Assembly (NCBI GenBank): GCA_002104985.1
Contig: MCGO01000003.1
Coordinates: 682,001-746,000 of the forward strand
Length of the DNA: 64,000 bases
Reading direction: 5' to 3'
From: Rhizoclosmatium globosum
Taxonomy: Eukaryota > Chytridiomycota > Chytridiomycetes > Chytridiales > Chytriomycetaceae
In this document: one piece after another, positions 1 to 12,577 of the stretch
Numbering within the stretch: position 1 is the stretch's first letter
Layout of the letters: the number at the start of each line of letters is the position of its first letter
Program-made: the position numbers and the translations under genes
The notes under the pieces: model-generated
The model's database searches: none
Told to the model about the DNA's origin: nothing
What the model saw: the letters and a program-made list of their open reading frames with translations, nothing else

Positions 1-3000
1 CGGTAGTGAACTGCCGGAGCGAGGCCTGAGCGGTGTGTTTAAAGGGTGAGCGAGTATATTAGGCAATACCACCTTGAGTGGCGGCTGTGTCGGTAGTGAA
101 CTGCCGGAGCGAGGCCTGAGCGGTGTGATTAGTGGGACTTCACTTTATGTGATTTTATAGTTTACTTTTTGTTGTGTTTCTACTTCATCTTCTTCCCTCC
201 CCCTATCATCTCACTTTGCCAGGACTAACACACTCAATAGGCTCCTTGAATCGACTTGGTCCAACGCGCTCTTGCTTGTTACTGGAATGAATAGTCGGAG
301 TGGATATGGACGCGATTCTGGGGAATTAAGGCGAGTGTGTTTCCCTTGAAGTGTGGCGAGCGAGCCCTTCCTTTCGATTCTGGTTCTGTTCTTGTTTCTT
401 TTCGATCTGCCACCATCTACTCTTTTTTCTACGTCTCCTACTGTAGCTTGCCCTTTCCATTCACAGAATGCGGGACTAACACACTCAATAGACTCCTTGA
501 ATCGACTTGGTCCGACGCACTCTCGCTGGTTACTGGAATGAACGAATAGTTGGAGTGGAAATGGACGCGATTCTGGAGCAACAAGGCGAGTGTGTATTCC
601 GGTTTAGTGAGCGGGGAGCGAGTTCATAAGGCAATACCACCTTGAGTGGCGGCTGTGTCGGTAGTGAACTGCCGGAGCGAGGCCTGAGCGGTGTGTTTAA
701 AGGGTGAGCGAGTATATTAGGCAATACCACCTTGAGTGGCGGCTGTGTCGGTAGTGAACTGCCGGAGCGAGGCCTGAGCGGTGTGATTAGTGGGACTTCA
801 CTTTATGTGATTTTATAGTTTACTTTTTGTTGTGTTTCTACTTCATCTTCTTCCCTCCCCCTATCATCTCACTTTGCCAGGACTAACACACTCAATAGGC
901 TCCTTGAATCGACTTGGTCCGACGCACTCTCGCTGGTTACTGGAATGAACGAATAGTTGGAGTGGAAATGGACGCGATTCTGGAGCAACAAGGCGAGTGT
1001 GTATTCCGGTTTAGTGAGCGGGGAGCGAGTTCATAAGGCAATACCACTTGAGTGGCGGCTGTGTCGGTAGTGAACTGCCGGAGCGAGGCCTGAGCGGTGT
1101 GATTAGTGGGACTTCACTTTATGTGATTTTATAGTTTACTTTTTGTTGTGTTTCTACTTCATCTTCTTCCCTCCCCCTATCATCTCACTTTGCCAGGACT
1201 AACACACTCAATAGGCTCCTTGAATCGACTTGGTCCAACGCGCTCTTGCTTGTTACTGGAATGAATAGTCGGAGTGGATATGGACGCGATTCTGGGGAAT
1301 TAAGGCGAGTGTGTTTCCCTTCCTTTCGATTCTGGTTCTGTTCTTGTTTCTTTTCGATCTGCCACCATCTACTCTTTTTTCTACGTCTCCTACTGTAGCT
1401 TGCCCTTTCCATTCACAGAATGCGGGACTAACACACTCAATAGACTCCTTGAATCGACTTGGTCCGACGCACTCTCGCTGGTTACTGGAATGAACGAATA
1501 GTTGGAGTGGAAATGGACGCGATTCTGGAGCAACAAGGCGAGTGTGTATTCCGGTTTAGTGAGCGGGGAGCGAGTTCATAAGGCAATACCACCTTGAGTG
1601 GCGGCTGTGTCGGTAGTGAACTGCCGGAGCGAGGCCTGAGCGGTGTGTTTAAAGGGTGAGCGAGTATATTAGGCAATACCACCTTGAGTGGCGGCTGTGT
1701 CGGTAGTGAACTGCCGGAGCGAGGCCTGAGTGGTGTGATTAGTGGGACTTCACTTTATGTGATTTTATAGTTTACTTTTTGTTGTGTTTCTACTTCATCT
1801 TCTTCCCTCCCCCTATCATCTCACTTTGCCAGGACTAACACACTCAATAGGCTCCTTGAATCGACTTGGTCCAACGCGCTCTTGCTTGTTACTGGAATGA
1901 ATAGTCGGAGTGGATATGGACGCGATTCTGGGGAATTAAGGCGAGTGTGTTTCCCTTCCTTTCGATTCTGGTTCTGTTCTTGTTTCTTTTCGATCTGCCA
2001 CCATCTACTCTTTTTTCTACGTCTCCTACTGTAGCTTGCCCTTTCCATTCACAGAATGCGGGACTAACACACTCAATAGACTCCTTGAATCGACTTGGTC
2101 CGACGCACTCTCGCTGGTTACTGGAATGAACGAATAGTTGGAGTGGAAATGGACGCGATTCTGGAGCAACAAGGCGAGTGTGTATTCCGGTTTAGTGAGC
2201 GGGGAGCGAGTTCATAAGGCAATACCACCTTGAGTGGCGGCTGTGTCGGTAGTGAACTGCCGGAGCGAGGCCTGAGCGGTGTGTTTAAAGGGTGAGCGAG
2301 TATATTAGGCAATACCACCTTGAGTGGCGGCTGTGTCGGTAGTGAACTGCCGGAGCGAGGCCTGAGCGGTGTGATTAGTGGGACTTCACTTTATGTGATT
2401 TTATAGTTTACTTTTTGTTGTGTTTCTACTTCATCTTCTTCCCTCCCCCTATCATCTCACTTTGCCAGGACTAACACACTCAATAGGCTCCTTGAATCGA
2501 CTTGGTCCAACGCACTCTCGCTGGTTACTGGAATGAACGAATAGTTGGAGTGGAAATGGACGCGATTCTGGAGCAACAAGGCGAGTGTGTATTCCGGTTT
2601 AGTGAGCGGGGAGCGAGTTCATAAGGCAATACCACCTTGAGTGGCGGCTGTGTCGGTAGTGAACTGCCGGAGCGAGGCCTGAGCGGTGTGTTTAAAGGGT
2701 GAGCGAGTATATTAGGCAATACCACCTTGAGTGGCGGCTGTGTCGGTAGTGAACTGCCGGAGCGAGGCCTGAGCGGTGTGATTAGTGGGACTTCACTTTA
2801 TGTGATTTATAGTTTACTTTTGTTGTGTTTCTACTTCATCTTCTTCCCTCCCCCTATCATCTCACTTTGCCAGGACTAACACACTCAATAGGCTCCTTGA
2901 ATCGACTTGGTCCGACGCACTCTCGCTGGTTACTGGAATGAACGAATAGTTGGAGTGGAAATGGACGCGATTCTGGAGCAACAAGGCGAGTGTGTATTCC

Positions 3001-3010
3001 GGTTTAGTGA
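1..3010. repeat. Satellite-like composite tandem array
   Basis: The same blocks recur through the whole stretch. One begins tagtgggacttcacttta and is seen near 128, 785, 1101, 1738, 2371 and 2779. Another begins actaacacactcaata and is seen near 223, 477, 882, 1197, 1425, 1833, 2061, 2468 and 2875. A roughly 90-bp subunit containing cggtagtgaactgccgg often occurs twice in a row. Spacings of about 316, 408 and 635-657 bp show a higher-order array built from shared modules. Copies are nearly identical, which implies recent homogenisation. The array begins before the window. It breaks off at about 3010 in unique DNA 200 bp from the VPS51 stop codon. No credible protein is encoded; the repeated open frames follow the repeat. 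A subtelomeric or heterochromatic block is possible, but no telomere motif is visible. Confidence 0.93.
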
Positions 3011-3210
3011 GCAAGGAGCTTGTTCGTGAGTCTGCGAAGCCTGTTGAGAGCCAAACAGTTTCTGCAGCAAGGTTGCTGATGGTGGGCAAGAGCACAGTTG
3101 CCTTTGTTCCTTCTGTTGTTGATTCCCAAATTAGATAGATTATTTTGTGAAAACAATTATATAATGAAATCAGAAATTTATTGTAATGCAAAACGATTGA
3201 AATATCTCTA

Positions 3211-6200
3211 TCATTCAACTTCTGTTCTGGTTGGGGATGCAACACTTGAAACAATGTTGTCAATATCTTCTGGTCCCAACATAATCGGGTCCACACATCG
3301 CCTCATTCCACTTGTGATCATATCTTCTGCCATAGAATTCAATAAACCATCCTCACTAATCATTCCAAAGCTTCCAGTCCTCAACATCCGTTTGAGAACT
3401 GCACTATCAACTTGAACTCGATGGAGTCCAGTCGGCCCAAGAGTCTGCATCCTGATTTCTCAATGTAGCACTATCATATTATATGTCAAAGGACTCTGAA
3501 TACACAAGACACATACCTTGACAACAATCTTCAACAAAGCCGACAAAATGCCGTCCCTCGACATATCCAAATTCTTGAAATAGTCTGCACGTTCATCAAA
3601 CATGCGGTCAATGTTATCCAAAAGCGCATCAAACTTGCCCCCGCCATTGCCACTCCCAACTGACCCCAGTTTAGCAACTTTCCCAAACTGCGGGCTCGCT
3701 GACGAAGCATTACTACTCCCCGAAAACACTCCACTCCCACTCTTCCCAATCTTGTTCATATTCCGATTCGGAGATACAGAAGCACTCCCTGAAACATGAA
3801 GACTCGGTGGTCCGCCCAACCGTCGTCCACCCTCCCGTTCCTCTTCATACACAATCTTCAATTTATCATCAATCCCCTTCACAGCGCCCAACACTTCTTT
3901 CGCCCACCGTCCGTCAACCGTATCAACAGGCGAATCGTCCATCCACCGTGTTTCTTTGATATACCGCCGAACAGTGGTACAAAGTCTGCTCGACGCAGTG
4001 ACAACGAACCGTAATGCAAGACTTTGCGCAATACCTCGCCACTCCCGCTCTTCCCCTTCCCCCGCTTCAGAACTTGTAGGTTCCTTGGATCCAAGTCTGC
4101 ATGTTCCTTGATGGCGGCGTCGGGGGTGTTGGATGTGCTTCGACGCGAATATGAGATGCCAGAGGTGGCAGAGGGCACGGTCCCGCCACCTGCTGTCACG
4201 ATAATCAGTTTATTTCGTTTCGCGGCAGTTTGCGCGGCTAACGCTTCTTTGGCAGCGGCTGAATCTATAGTCGCGTTTCGAGATTTGAGAACCGTGTGTG
4301 TGAAGGACGTGTAGACAGAGTCAATGAGAGTAGAGGAGAGAGAAAGGGCTGACCGCGACATGATGAGGAGGAGCAATTTTGGTGTTGGTTTTGGAGTTGC
4401 GCTGTATGTGTCTCCGCTGATTATCTGTCGCATATCAAGGTTAGGGATGTGCTTTGGAAATCACCAAAACGGACATACTTTCATCTCCTCTGCCAAACCA
4501 TTCCAAAAGCCCTCAAAACATTCTGTCAACAGCTCCAACACTGCTTCCACCCCATGGTCGTTTCCAACAACACCTGGAATACGGAAACTGGATGCATCGA
4601 CAAAACTCAACTTGGTGTCCACAAACTTTTCTAGCAACGGAAACGATTTTTCCACGATCGTCTTCTTGAGGATCGTGTTTGCGTCTTCGAGAACCGTCTT
4701 TGCACTTGCATTTGGAGTCTCGATTTTCTCAACTCGTCTAAGAAACACGCATTGTAAGTTGAAACGTTTTTGGGGGACCGCGTGAATTACCCATGTAGAG
4801 CACTTTGGCAGTTGTAAACGCTAAATCAGATACTTTCTTGATGTAGTCAACAGCATAAACGCGTACACGTTCTGTCATATTCAGAAACAGAGTTAGGCCT
4901 CGCATGGGAACAATGTCTTTCGAGATGGTATCGAAAATGTGAATAAACGAGGTTGCTGAATACACCCAAATGTCCTCCTTCAAATCAACAAGTTACTCAA
5001 CGAAACTTGAATTAAGAAAAATACATACCGGAACAGCGACCATCTTCCCAACATGATCAAAATACCTTGTCAAGAATCCTTCGGAAATATTTCCAGTTCC
5101 CTCTCTAGTCGATCTCTTTGCTATAAACTTTTGTTAGAATGATGAGCTCTGTCAATCCAATTGGATTCACCTCAAAAGTGAGGGCTTCCGCATTCTTTCC
5201 AAAGAATCCAGTCCCTTCCTCCTCCCTTCCAGCCAAAAATAAGTCATGGAACTTGATTTGAAAGTCAGAAACAGGCTTCAAAACGTTTGTATTCAATAGC
5301 TTGATTTGCTGAACAGCGAGTTGCGCAATAGGATCCAACCCAGATTCCGAAGGTGACGCGGCTGAGTTTCTCTTCATAATTACAAGCTCGTGAAGTGTTG
5401 AGTCAATGCGCTTATGGATTTGAGTCTTCATAACACTCAGGTAAGATGTTGCAAGGTCATTGGCACAAGAGAATCCGCGTCCGACAGTGCCAAGAAGCCA
5501 CACCGCTTCTGTCACATCCGCAGGTGAAGAATTAGGACTATTTAGAGTGACTAAAAGCTTTTGCGTCACTTTGTCCATTGTAAGACTGCATTCTTGTGAT
5601 ATTTTGGAAAAGAGGGCCAGGTTTTTGTAGTGAGCGAGCAGATTTTGGGTTTGCGCATAGAGAAGTACTGCCTCGCGGTATTTTTGTTGTTGTAACGATG
5701 TAGTGAGTTTTGCGGGGAGTTCAAAAACAAAGTGAAGCTGGTTGGTAGGAAGAGAGGTCAGAAATGAAAAGCTATGGGAACATCGCGGTGCGATTCATTT
5801 GCACACATCAAGAGAAACAATAAATTCTTATTACCTTGTTAAGCAGTGCATGGACTCCAGCCAGTTGCTTCATTCGTGCACGCTTTTCACCCAAAAATGA
5901 GTGGATTCGAGCGCTGTCATCCGCGATTCCGTTCATTTTGTTAGAAAACAGTTGCATTTGCGCCTCCATATCATCAACTTTGACTCTCATCTAAGGAACG
6001 CGTTTCAGTGGTAATCAGAGTAGATAGAAGAGACATACCGCACGGATGGTATCAGAAGCAGCAATGAATTTGTTGTAGTTTCCGTAAACCAGTGTTTTCA
6101 TACTAGCATCGAGATCCTTGATTTCTAGATATTGGATGAAGGGATGAGAATGAGATGGGGAGCAAGAAGGAAACGCACCAGCAACCAGATCGTTATCCTG

Positions 6201-6611
6201 CTGGATCAAGTCCGGCAGAGTGCACTCATTCACGCACTTGCTCACAAAAGTTTCCGGGACAAAGAAGGGCGAGTCCATGTCCATTGGATTCGGGCCGAGG
6301 CTCTTTAGTTTGTGTTGAGCCGGAGCGCCCAGGACCGAGGAAGGCGGTGCTGAGTCAGCCGAGAGCGGCGACTCGGAGACCGCGGAGGAGATGGTCGACG
6401 GTGGCGCGTCGGTGGCACTGGCTGAAGAAGCCGTGGCGTCGAGGCCGTAGAAGTCTTTGAGGCGGCTGCGCTTTGCCCGCGTTCCGGTGCCGGTTCCGGT
6501 TCCGCCGACACGTGACACGCTTCCGAGGGAGGCTGTTGACTCTGCCCGGTCGAGCACCGAGGCCGCCTCAGTTGAGAGTGACGAGGTGGTGTCGCGGTTT
6601 GGGCTGGCCAT
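3211..6611 (-). CDS. VPS51: Vps51, GARP/EARP tethering complex subunit
   Basis: Vps51 belongs to the GARP complex that tethers endosome-derived vesicles at the trans-Golgi. The N-terminal exon ends in the family signature: a KDFYGLD motif, then DMDSPFF and a stretch ending LVYGNYNKFIAASDTIR, followed by the coiled-coil block with KLAGVHALL-like residues. The C-terminal exon (about 3211-3440) carries the conserved GLHRVQVD segment. At least nine exons are supported. Introns at 6178-6125, 6039-5991 and 5834-5738 have clean GT..AG ends and restore the frame. Further introns are inferred near 5170, 5030, 4790, 4460, 4150 and 3510; the boundaries near 4150 and 5170 are the least certain. The start is the first ATG of the exon, giving MASPNRD. 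The low-complexity Ser/Thr/Ala N-terminus is usual for fungal homologues. The satellite array begins 200 bp beyond the stop. Confidence 0.93.
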
Positions 6612-6677
6612 TGTTTGCCTTTCAAACAAAGAATATATTTCGAATGAAATCAAATAAAACATAGAAAACTAAACAAC

Positions 6678-7055
6678 CCATCACTCCCAACTTCCACGCT
6701 TCATGGTGTGAACAGCAAGGCGAATGTGCATTGGGGCAAATGGAATACCCACAACTGTAACACAAGTTAATGCTGCCAACCCAACATGAACTAACGTCAT
6801 TGGCCATCCAATAATAATCCATGCCGCAATATTCCAGATGCGCCAGAAAATGGAACGCTCTTGAGTCTCCGTCTCCCTTGCTTTAATCGTGTCCCAACTT
6901 GACTTGCTAAACGGTGTGGCAACAAGTCCAGCATGTCGAGCACCACGAATACACGCAGGACTGAACACAACGGAAATGACGGTAAAGAACGATGCCAACA
7001 TGGTAAACATGATTGCCATCCATCCAAACCCAACCACAACAAACAAAGTATTCAC
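6678..7055 (-). CDS. YccF-domain membrane protein (5' end unresolved)
   Basis: The frame encodes about 125 residues with two copies of the YccF pattern: a Trp/Gly-rich hydrophobic helix, then V-V-G-I-P-F, here VVGIPFAPMHIRLA near the C-terminus and a diverged VISVVFSPACIRGA in the first half. The family is common in bacteria and also found in fungi; its biochemical role is unknown. Predicted hydrophobic segments cover about residues 4-35 and 75-110. The first helix begins upstream of the first ATG (7019), at a GTG overlapping the ABCA stop codon, so the true first exon is missing or the start is 7019. No splice acceptor that clearly supplies a start was found. The gene lies between the ABCA transporter and VPS51 on the same strand, 67 bp from the VPS51 start codon. 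Confidence 0.6.
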
Positions 7056-10000
7056 GAGTGCCGCTTTACCCCCTTATACTTTTTGTTCCACGATTCGACT
7101 CCAGCTAATCCCGTCAAATCTTCTGGTGGCTTGTAATCGCGTTCTGCCTCATTGATCACGTCCAAGAAAATCTGTTCCAGAGATGCAGGTGCGATACGAT
7201 ACTCATGAATAAATCCACCTTGCTTTAACATTTCGCAACGATCAAAGAGATCAGCCATTGAAACACCGTCGTGGATTTGAAGCGAAACGTGTAAGTCGTG
7301 TCCCAATGAGACTTCCTTGATGTCCAAACCAAACATGTAAACATCAACACTTTCATCAGCAATCTGCATTTCAATGGAAATTCCAGACGAAAATTTGTTG
7401 CGCAGATGGCCCATAGAACCAATACATTTGAGTTGTCCTCGCGACATGATAGCAAGTCGGTTGGAGATGGCTTCAGCTTCTTCCATGGAGTGGGTAGTAA
7501 TCTTAAGAAGCAAGTTAGAATGGCTATATTGCATACCGACAACAAATCACTCACCACCACTGCATGATGTTCCAACAAAGACGTGATGACATCCCACATA
7601 TGACGTTTGCTGAGAATATCCATTCCGGTCGAAGGCTCGTCCAACAGAATAACGGGCGGATTTCCAATGAGGGCCACAGCGACGGAAGTCTTACGCTTGT
7701 TACCTCCCGAAAGATGAGCAATCAATTTGCTCGCATGAGGCTCAAGGTCCAATTTCATCATCAGCTCATCGACTACGGCAGGCAAAACATCTGATCTGAT
7801 TCCTTTCACACTTCCATAGAATGTGATGACCTCACGGACAGTCAAGTATTCTTGCAACGCGTCAAACTGAGGGCATACTCCCAAGGACTCGTGGACTTTC
7901 GACATATTCTCCGTGAGTCCCCATCCGTTCACATATGCTTGCCCAGAAGTTGGAGCAAACAATCCACACAACATATTGAACGTTGAAGTCTTTCCACATC
8001 CGTTGCTTCCCAACAAAGCGAAACAGGTACCCTTTGGAACCATGAAAGACAATCCCCTGACAGCAACAGTATCTCCATATTGCTTATTCAATCTTTTCAG
8101 CACAAGCCCTCCATTGTCCCTATCAATACGCTGAGCGCAAGCAGCAGCATCCTCATTCACAACATCCACATCTGCGTTCTGATTCAACAACATATCTTCA
8201 TCAGCATCATGCGTATTCCCTCTTCCAAGAGCATGCAAATCAATCCCAACGGCAACCAAAAAGAAGAAAACAGTTTGCCCAGCCAGAATCCCCACCGGAA
8301 TCCCCACCTTCCCAACCATTCCTAAAACCGACGTAAAATCATCACTACACCTGAAATTTAACGTATTCGTATACGCAAACAACGCGTAGAACAGACCCGC
8401 GCACGGATTCAGCGCCGAAAACACAATGTTCATATAAAACACTGCAGTACTTTGAACGCTCTGATTTGTGACCAAAAGCAACACAGCCAGCATGTTGATG
8501 TAAATATAAAACCCAACCGCGCCGAAAAATACGAGGACCATTGTTATGAGGGATGACGGGTATCGGGCCCAATGAGAGGCGATGTAGCCGACTGTCATAG
8601 AAGCGAAACCGTATGAGGTTATGATTAGGAATAGCCAGAGGAAACTTTCGCTGTAGTTCGGGGTCTTGGCGAGGATGAACATCATGGTACTGAGTAAAGC
8701 GGTTATGATGATGATGGAGCCGTCGACGAGGAATTGGGCGGTCCAATATGCAGTTGGACGAACACCTGATGAGAATATGGTCAGCGAGGCAATTTCGATC
8801 GCAAAAGCAAAACAAACACTCGTACCAGAAATAAACTGTTGGAATTTCGCGTTCGAAGTCCTCTCCCTCACAATACTATTACTCGCCAATAACCCTGGAA
8901 TCGCATACCCAATAAACTGGAGCAACCAAATCAAATTGAGAATGGGATCAAAATTCCAATCAACTTGTGGAACACCGACAAGACGATGAAGTGTGAGATT
9001 GACGAAAGTTCCAGGAGCATTTTGAGACAAGTATAGATTTGTTGCAACGTTTGAGACTGCGCAGGTCATGTCCTGGTTGTCGCCAACAGCGGCAACGATA
9101 ACTTGCTGGACAGGTGCCGATGTAACGTTCAGAATGGGAGGAATAGCATTCAATGATTTGTCTGAAATGATTGCATATTCGGCTTCTGCGGTTGGTAGTC
9201 CAACGACACCATACCCTAATTTTTCAACGGCACTGGAGAAGGACTGTGGATACACAAAGAGCGGGGTTCCTTGTAAGACAGATGAGCTGGAAACTGATGG
9301 TCTGGGCTGAACGTATGAACATCCGTAGGTACTGGTGTCACGAAGCAAATATACCGACAATGCTGAGGATAAAACATGAGTTTATACAACTGAAAGTCAA
9401 GAGTTTTAAAAAGAAAATACCAGAACAGAACAGAGGGAACAGAATTCGAGTAGCAAACACCATTCTTTCACGAAGAGTTGTAAGAATCACTTTACGCATC
9501 AAAGCTACAGTCTGAGTCAAGAAGGAAGGTCTCATCGCAACAACACGACGGTCTTGCTTTGTCGAAAGAGTTTTAGCTGGTACTTTTTCAGCTTCCGTAT
9601 CCTGAACATATTGGTCGCCATTAATCCAAGAATAACTACGATCGCTGGGTGTCAAACTAACCTTGCGTTTTGTAGCATTGTCACCCATACTCAGGCGCAA
9701 GAACACTTCATCCAAAGTAGTAACCGTCAAATTATACGATTGAACAAGATGCTTGGATTTCTCAAGCTCGCGAATTAGGTTTCCAAACTGGGAACTGTGA
9801 AGCGGTGACAATCTGAACTGAATCTCCCCACCCGCGACGGAAACAACTTCAGCATCAGGTGCATATGTCGTAACGGCAATTCGAATATCTTGAAGGTAAC
9901 TCGTGGCAAGGCCTCCAGGAACTACAATAACAAGTGTGTACCCAATTCCAAACTCCTTTTTCAAGAACAGACTGCTTCCAACACATTTTAACTGGCCTTC

Positions 10001-12208
10001 TCCGAGAATAGCAATTCGATCAGAGAGTGCTTCGGCTTCATCCAAAAAGTGAGTAGTGAGCAGAATAGTGCGTTTCGACTTGAACTTTTGAACAATCTTC
10101 CAGAGCTCACGTCGAGAAACAGGATCAACGCCGGACGACATTTCATCAAGAATCACAATCTTGGATCCACCAATGAACGCAATTCCGACAGATAAGCGAC
10201 GTTTTTGACCTCCGGACAATGACCCTGCCAAATAGTTTGCCTTTTCAGCAAGTCCGATGGATTCCATAATATCTTTTACTTCAGCAACCAAGTTTGTCGA
10301 TGGAACGTTCTTGATTCTGGCGTACAGTGCAAGTGTTTCACGGACAGTCAGCGTTGCAAAAATAGTGTCCTGTTGAGGACAAACACCAAGATTTCCTCGA
10401 TCACGAGAATTCATGGCAAAGATAGACGAGTTTCCGATAAATGCATCGCCTGAGGTTGGTGGCAGAATTCCAGTGAGCATTGAAATCAAAGTTGTCTTTC
10501 CTGCACCATTTCGGCCACTGAAATAAAGTGAGAATGATGACATTAAGGTTTCAAAAAATTGAACTCACAGTAAACCGAGAACACTTCCAACATGTACATC
10601 GAGCGATAAATTCTTGACAGCAGTTTGGCGGATTCCAGTTCGTGGATGGACAAAGACTTTGCTGAGATTGCGAATACTGATTCCAACTTCGGCGTTTGAT
10701 CTGAGAGGTTCGACAATCACTCCTTCTTGATTGCTGTCTCCACCCAATGGGATGGTCTGGGTCTTGCGTCGCCAGTAGCTTCCATTGAACAAGAAGAAGA
10801 TACTGCGAGGAGATCCAAATGGCTGGGGAATGACCTGACCAAGGTACCATGCGATGAACAAGTACGCCATAAACTGAAGAATCAGGAAGATACAGACTAC
10901 GACGAGAGGAATACCACCAGACTTGTCATTCAATGCAGCAGCAGGAACTTCTCCTTGAACGAGAATACAGATACCAACCCAGAAAGCTGCAGGAGTGAAC
11001 AGAGCGCAGAGTGCGTATAGAGCTCCATTCGAAAGCGTCAAAGCGGAAACCAGTGCACCAACAGACCCAGTGACTGTAATCAAAACAAGAAGACCCAAGC
11101 TTGGTCCAGTACGTGCGTTAGAGAAGAAAGTTTCAAAAATAAAGGACATGGAAAGTGTAGCGAGACCAGTCAGAATGAAAAGAGAAATGACGCTTGCGAA
11201 TGAAGATGCAGTCAAAATCATTGCTTTCGTGAGCACGGCAACAAGGACCCAAATAAAGATACTCTCAGAAAGAGCCGTAATGTACCATGATAGAGTATAC
11301 TCCGTGAATGTGACGCCCTTGTAGAAGGAAAAATTGTTAGATAAAGTAAAGGTAATATTTGCGTGTTTTGAACTAACCATCATCCAAAGAGACTCTTTCA
11401 AACGATCTTGCTTTTCCGTAACAATTCCAAAGAGTAATAGTTGGGAAGCTGGTCCGAAGCACATGACGAAAAGGACAGTGGAGAAATAATCACGGAATGG
11501 CTTCAACACAGGAAGTCTCGGAACTGCAGACTCAACTTCTCTTACAAGAATTTGTCTATTTCCACCAGGTTTTGAGGGAATGTTGCTAAGGATTGCGGAA
11601 TCTACAGCAGCTTGCAGGTAAGCCTCAACTTTGTAAGGCGATGGGGAGCCGTCAGCCCATTTTCTATTCAAATGGTATATGAGTGCTTTGAAAGTGGAAA
11701 GGAAGAAATCGAAGTGATATTACCGAGCCTGTGCATTGACATAAGTGTCGACCAATACAGTGTACGACCAAGACCCAGAACCAGCAGAGTTTGGAGCAGA
11801 GTCAAAGATGATCGCACCAACACATTGATTTGCGGACTTTCCACAAAAAGCGTTGGTAACGTTTTCTGATGGTTGATATACGGTAGCATTTGCTGGCAAA
11901 TTGAGTGCTCTCACAACAGCTGAAACGCTTGACGTTGAGTTCGATGACGTTCCAGAGGCTGACGTATTATCAACAATAACAAGCTGTCCATATCGAAGAT
12001 CAGCAGGAAAGTAGGGATCGAGCTTGGTCGGATCATAAACATTTGACGTTGATGGTGGCTGTCCACTTAAAGCAGCTACAGCCATGCTAAGCAGGAGAGC
12101 AGACAGTGCCAATGGAGCAATAATCGCAGAGCATATTTCAGCGACCCAACGCCGTCTTTTGACGTGGACGTTCTTGATCAATAAAGCAGAAACAGTGTTG
12201 ACGTTCAT
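7052..12208 (-). CDS. Full-size ABC transporter, subfamily A (ABCA)
   Basis: The gene has ABCA order: TM helix near residue 25, large luminal domain, TM bundle, nucleotide-binding domain 1, second TM/loop half, nucleotide-binding domain 2. NBD1 has Walker A GRNGAGKTT (split by an intron near 10510), signature LSGGQ, Walker B KIVILDE and the H-loop TTHFLDEAEAL. NBD2 has GSNGCGKTS, a variant signature LSGGN, Walker B VILLDEP and TTHSMEEAEA. ABCA members move lipids across membranes. Introns lie near 11710-11660, 11380-11320, 10565-10510, 9410-9360 and 7550-7500. The intron near 11350 (60 bases, no stop) reads through in frame, but removing it restores the conserved SLWMM-GVTF segment. The start ATG at 12208 places the LLIKN..VKRR motif at the N-terminus; 12268 is an alternative. 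Full-size ABCA proteins are rare in Dikarya, which supports a basal fungal source. Confidence 0.93.
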
Positions 12209-12577
12209 CCGGATCACAAGGACAAATTTTGGGGAGGGAAAGTTCAGCTGTATATCTCCTCCTTTCATGTTGATTGGCTCCTTATATGTCGCTTGCAGCG
12301 CCTGAAATACGATCTCCAAATTTTTACCAAGAGCCCACGAAATTCGAAACCCTTCGACCTTGAGCGGCACAAGCTTAATGATGAATTTAATTGCGTTATT
12401 TGAACTTCTCTATAGGCCGCTTTTTCCTTCCATCGGTCCTGTGCTGAATGGCCCACGAAATATGGGGATAGGGCTCAACTACTATGTGATACTCCAAGCC
12501 CCACGAATTGTGATATCCTAGTTTGGCGGATTGGACGAAAATGGTAGAGGAAGCGTTGAAACAAGTTGAGGAATGCT
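12209..12577. other. Intergenic, ABCA promoter side
   Basis: This is the space between the ABCA start and the stop of the F-box-like gene on the same strand. It must hold the ABCA promoter and the 3' end of its neighbour. I see no coding signal or repeat in it. Confidence 0.5.

Noticed and set aside
337..2725. Repeated 60-75 codon open frames in the first 3 kb
   Set aside because: They recur with the satellite unit, on both strands, and resemble nothing; an artefact of the repeat.
1..3010. CRISPR-like array
   Set aside because: Repeats are long composite modules, not short repeats with unique spacers, and the genome is eukaryotic.
7052..7130. ABCA-YccF protein fusion
   Set aside because: No splice pair with consensus ends could be found that joins the two frames; noted as a question only.
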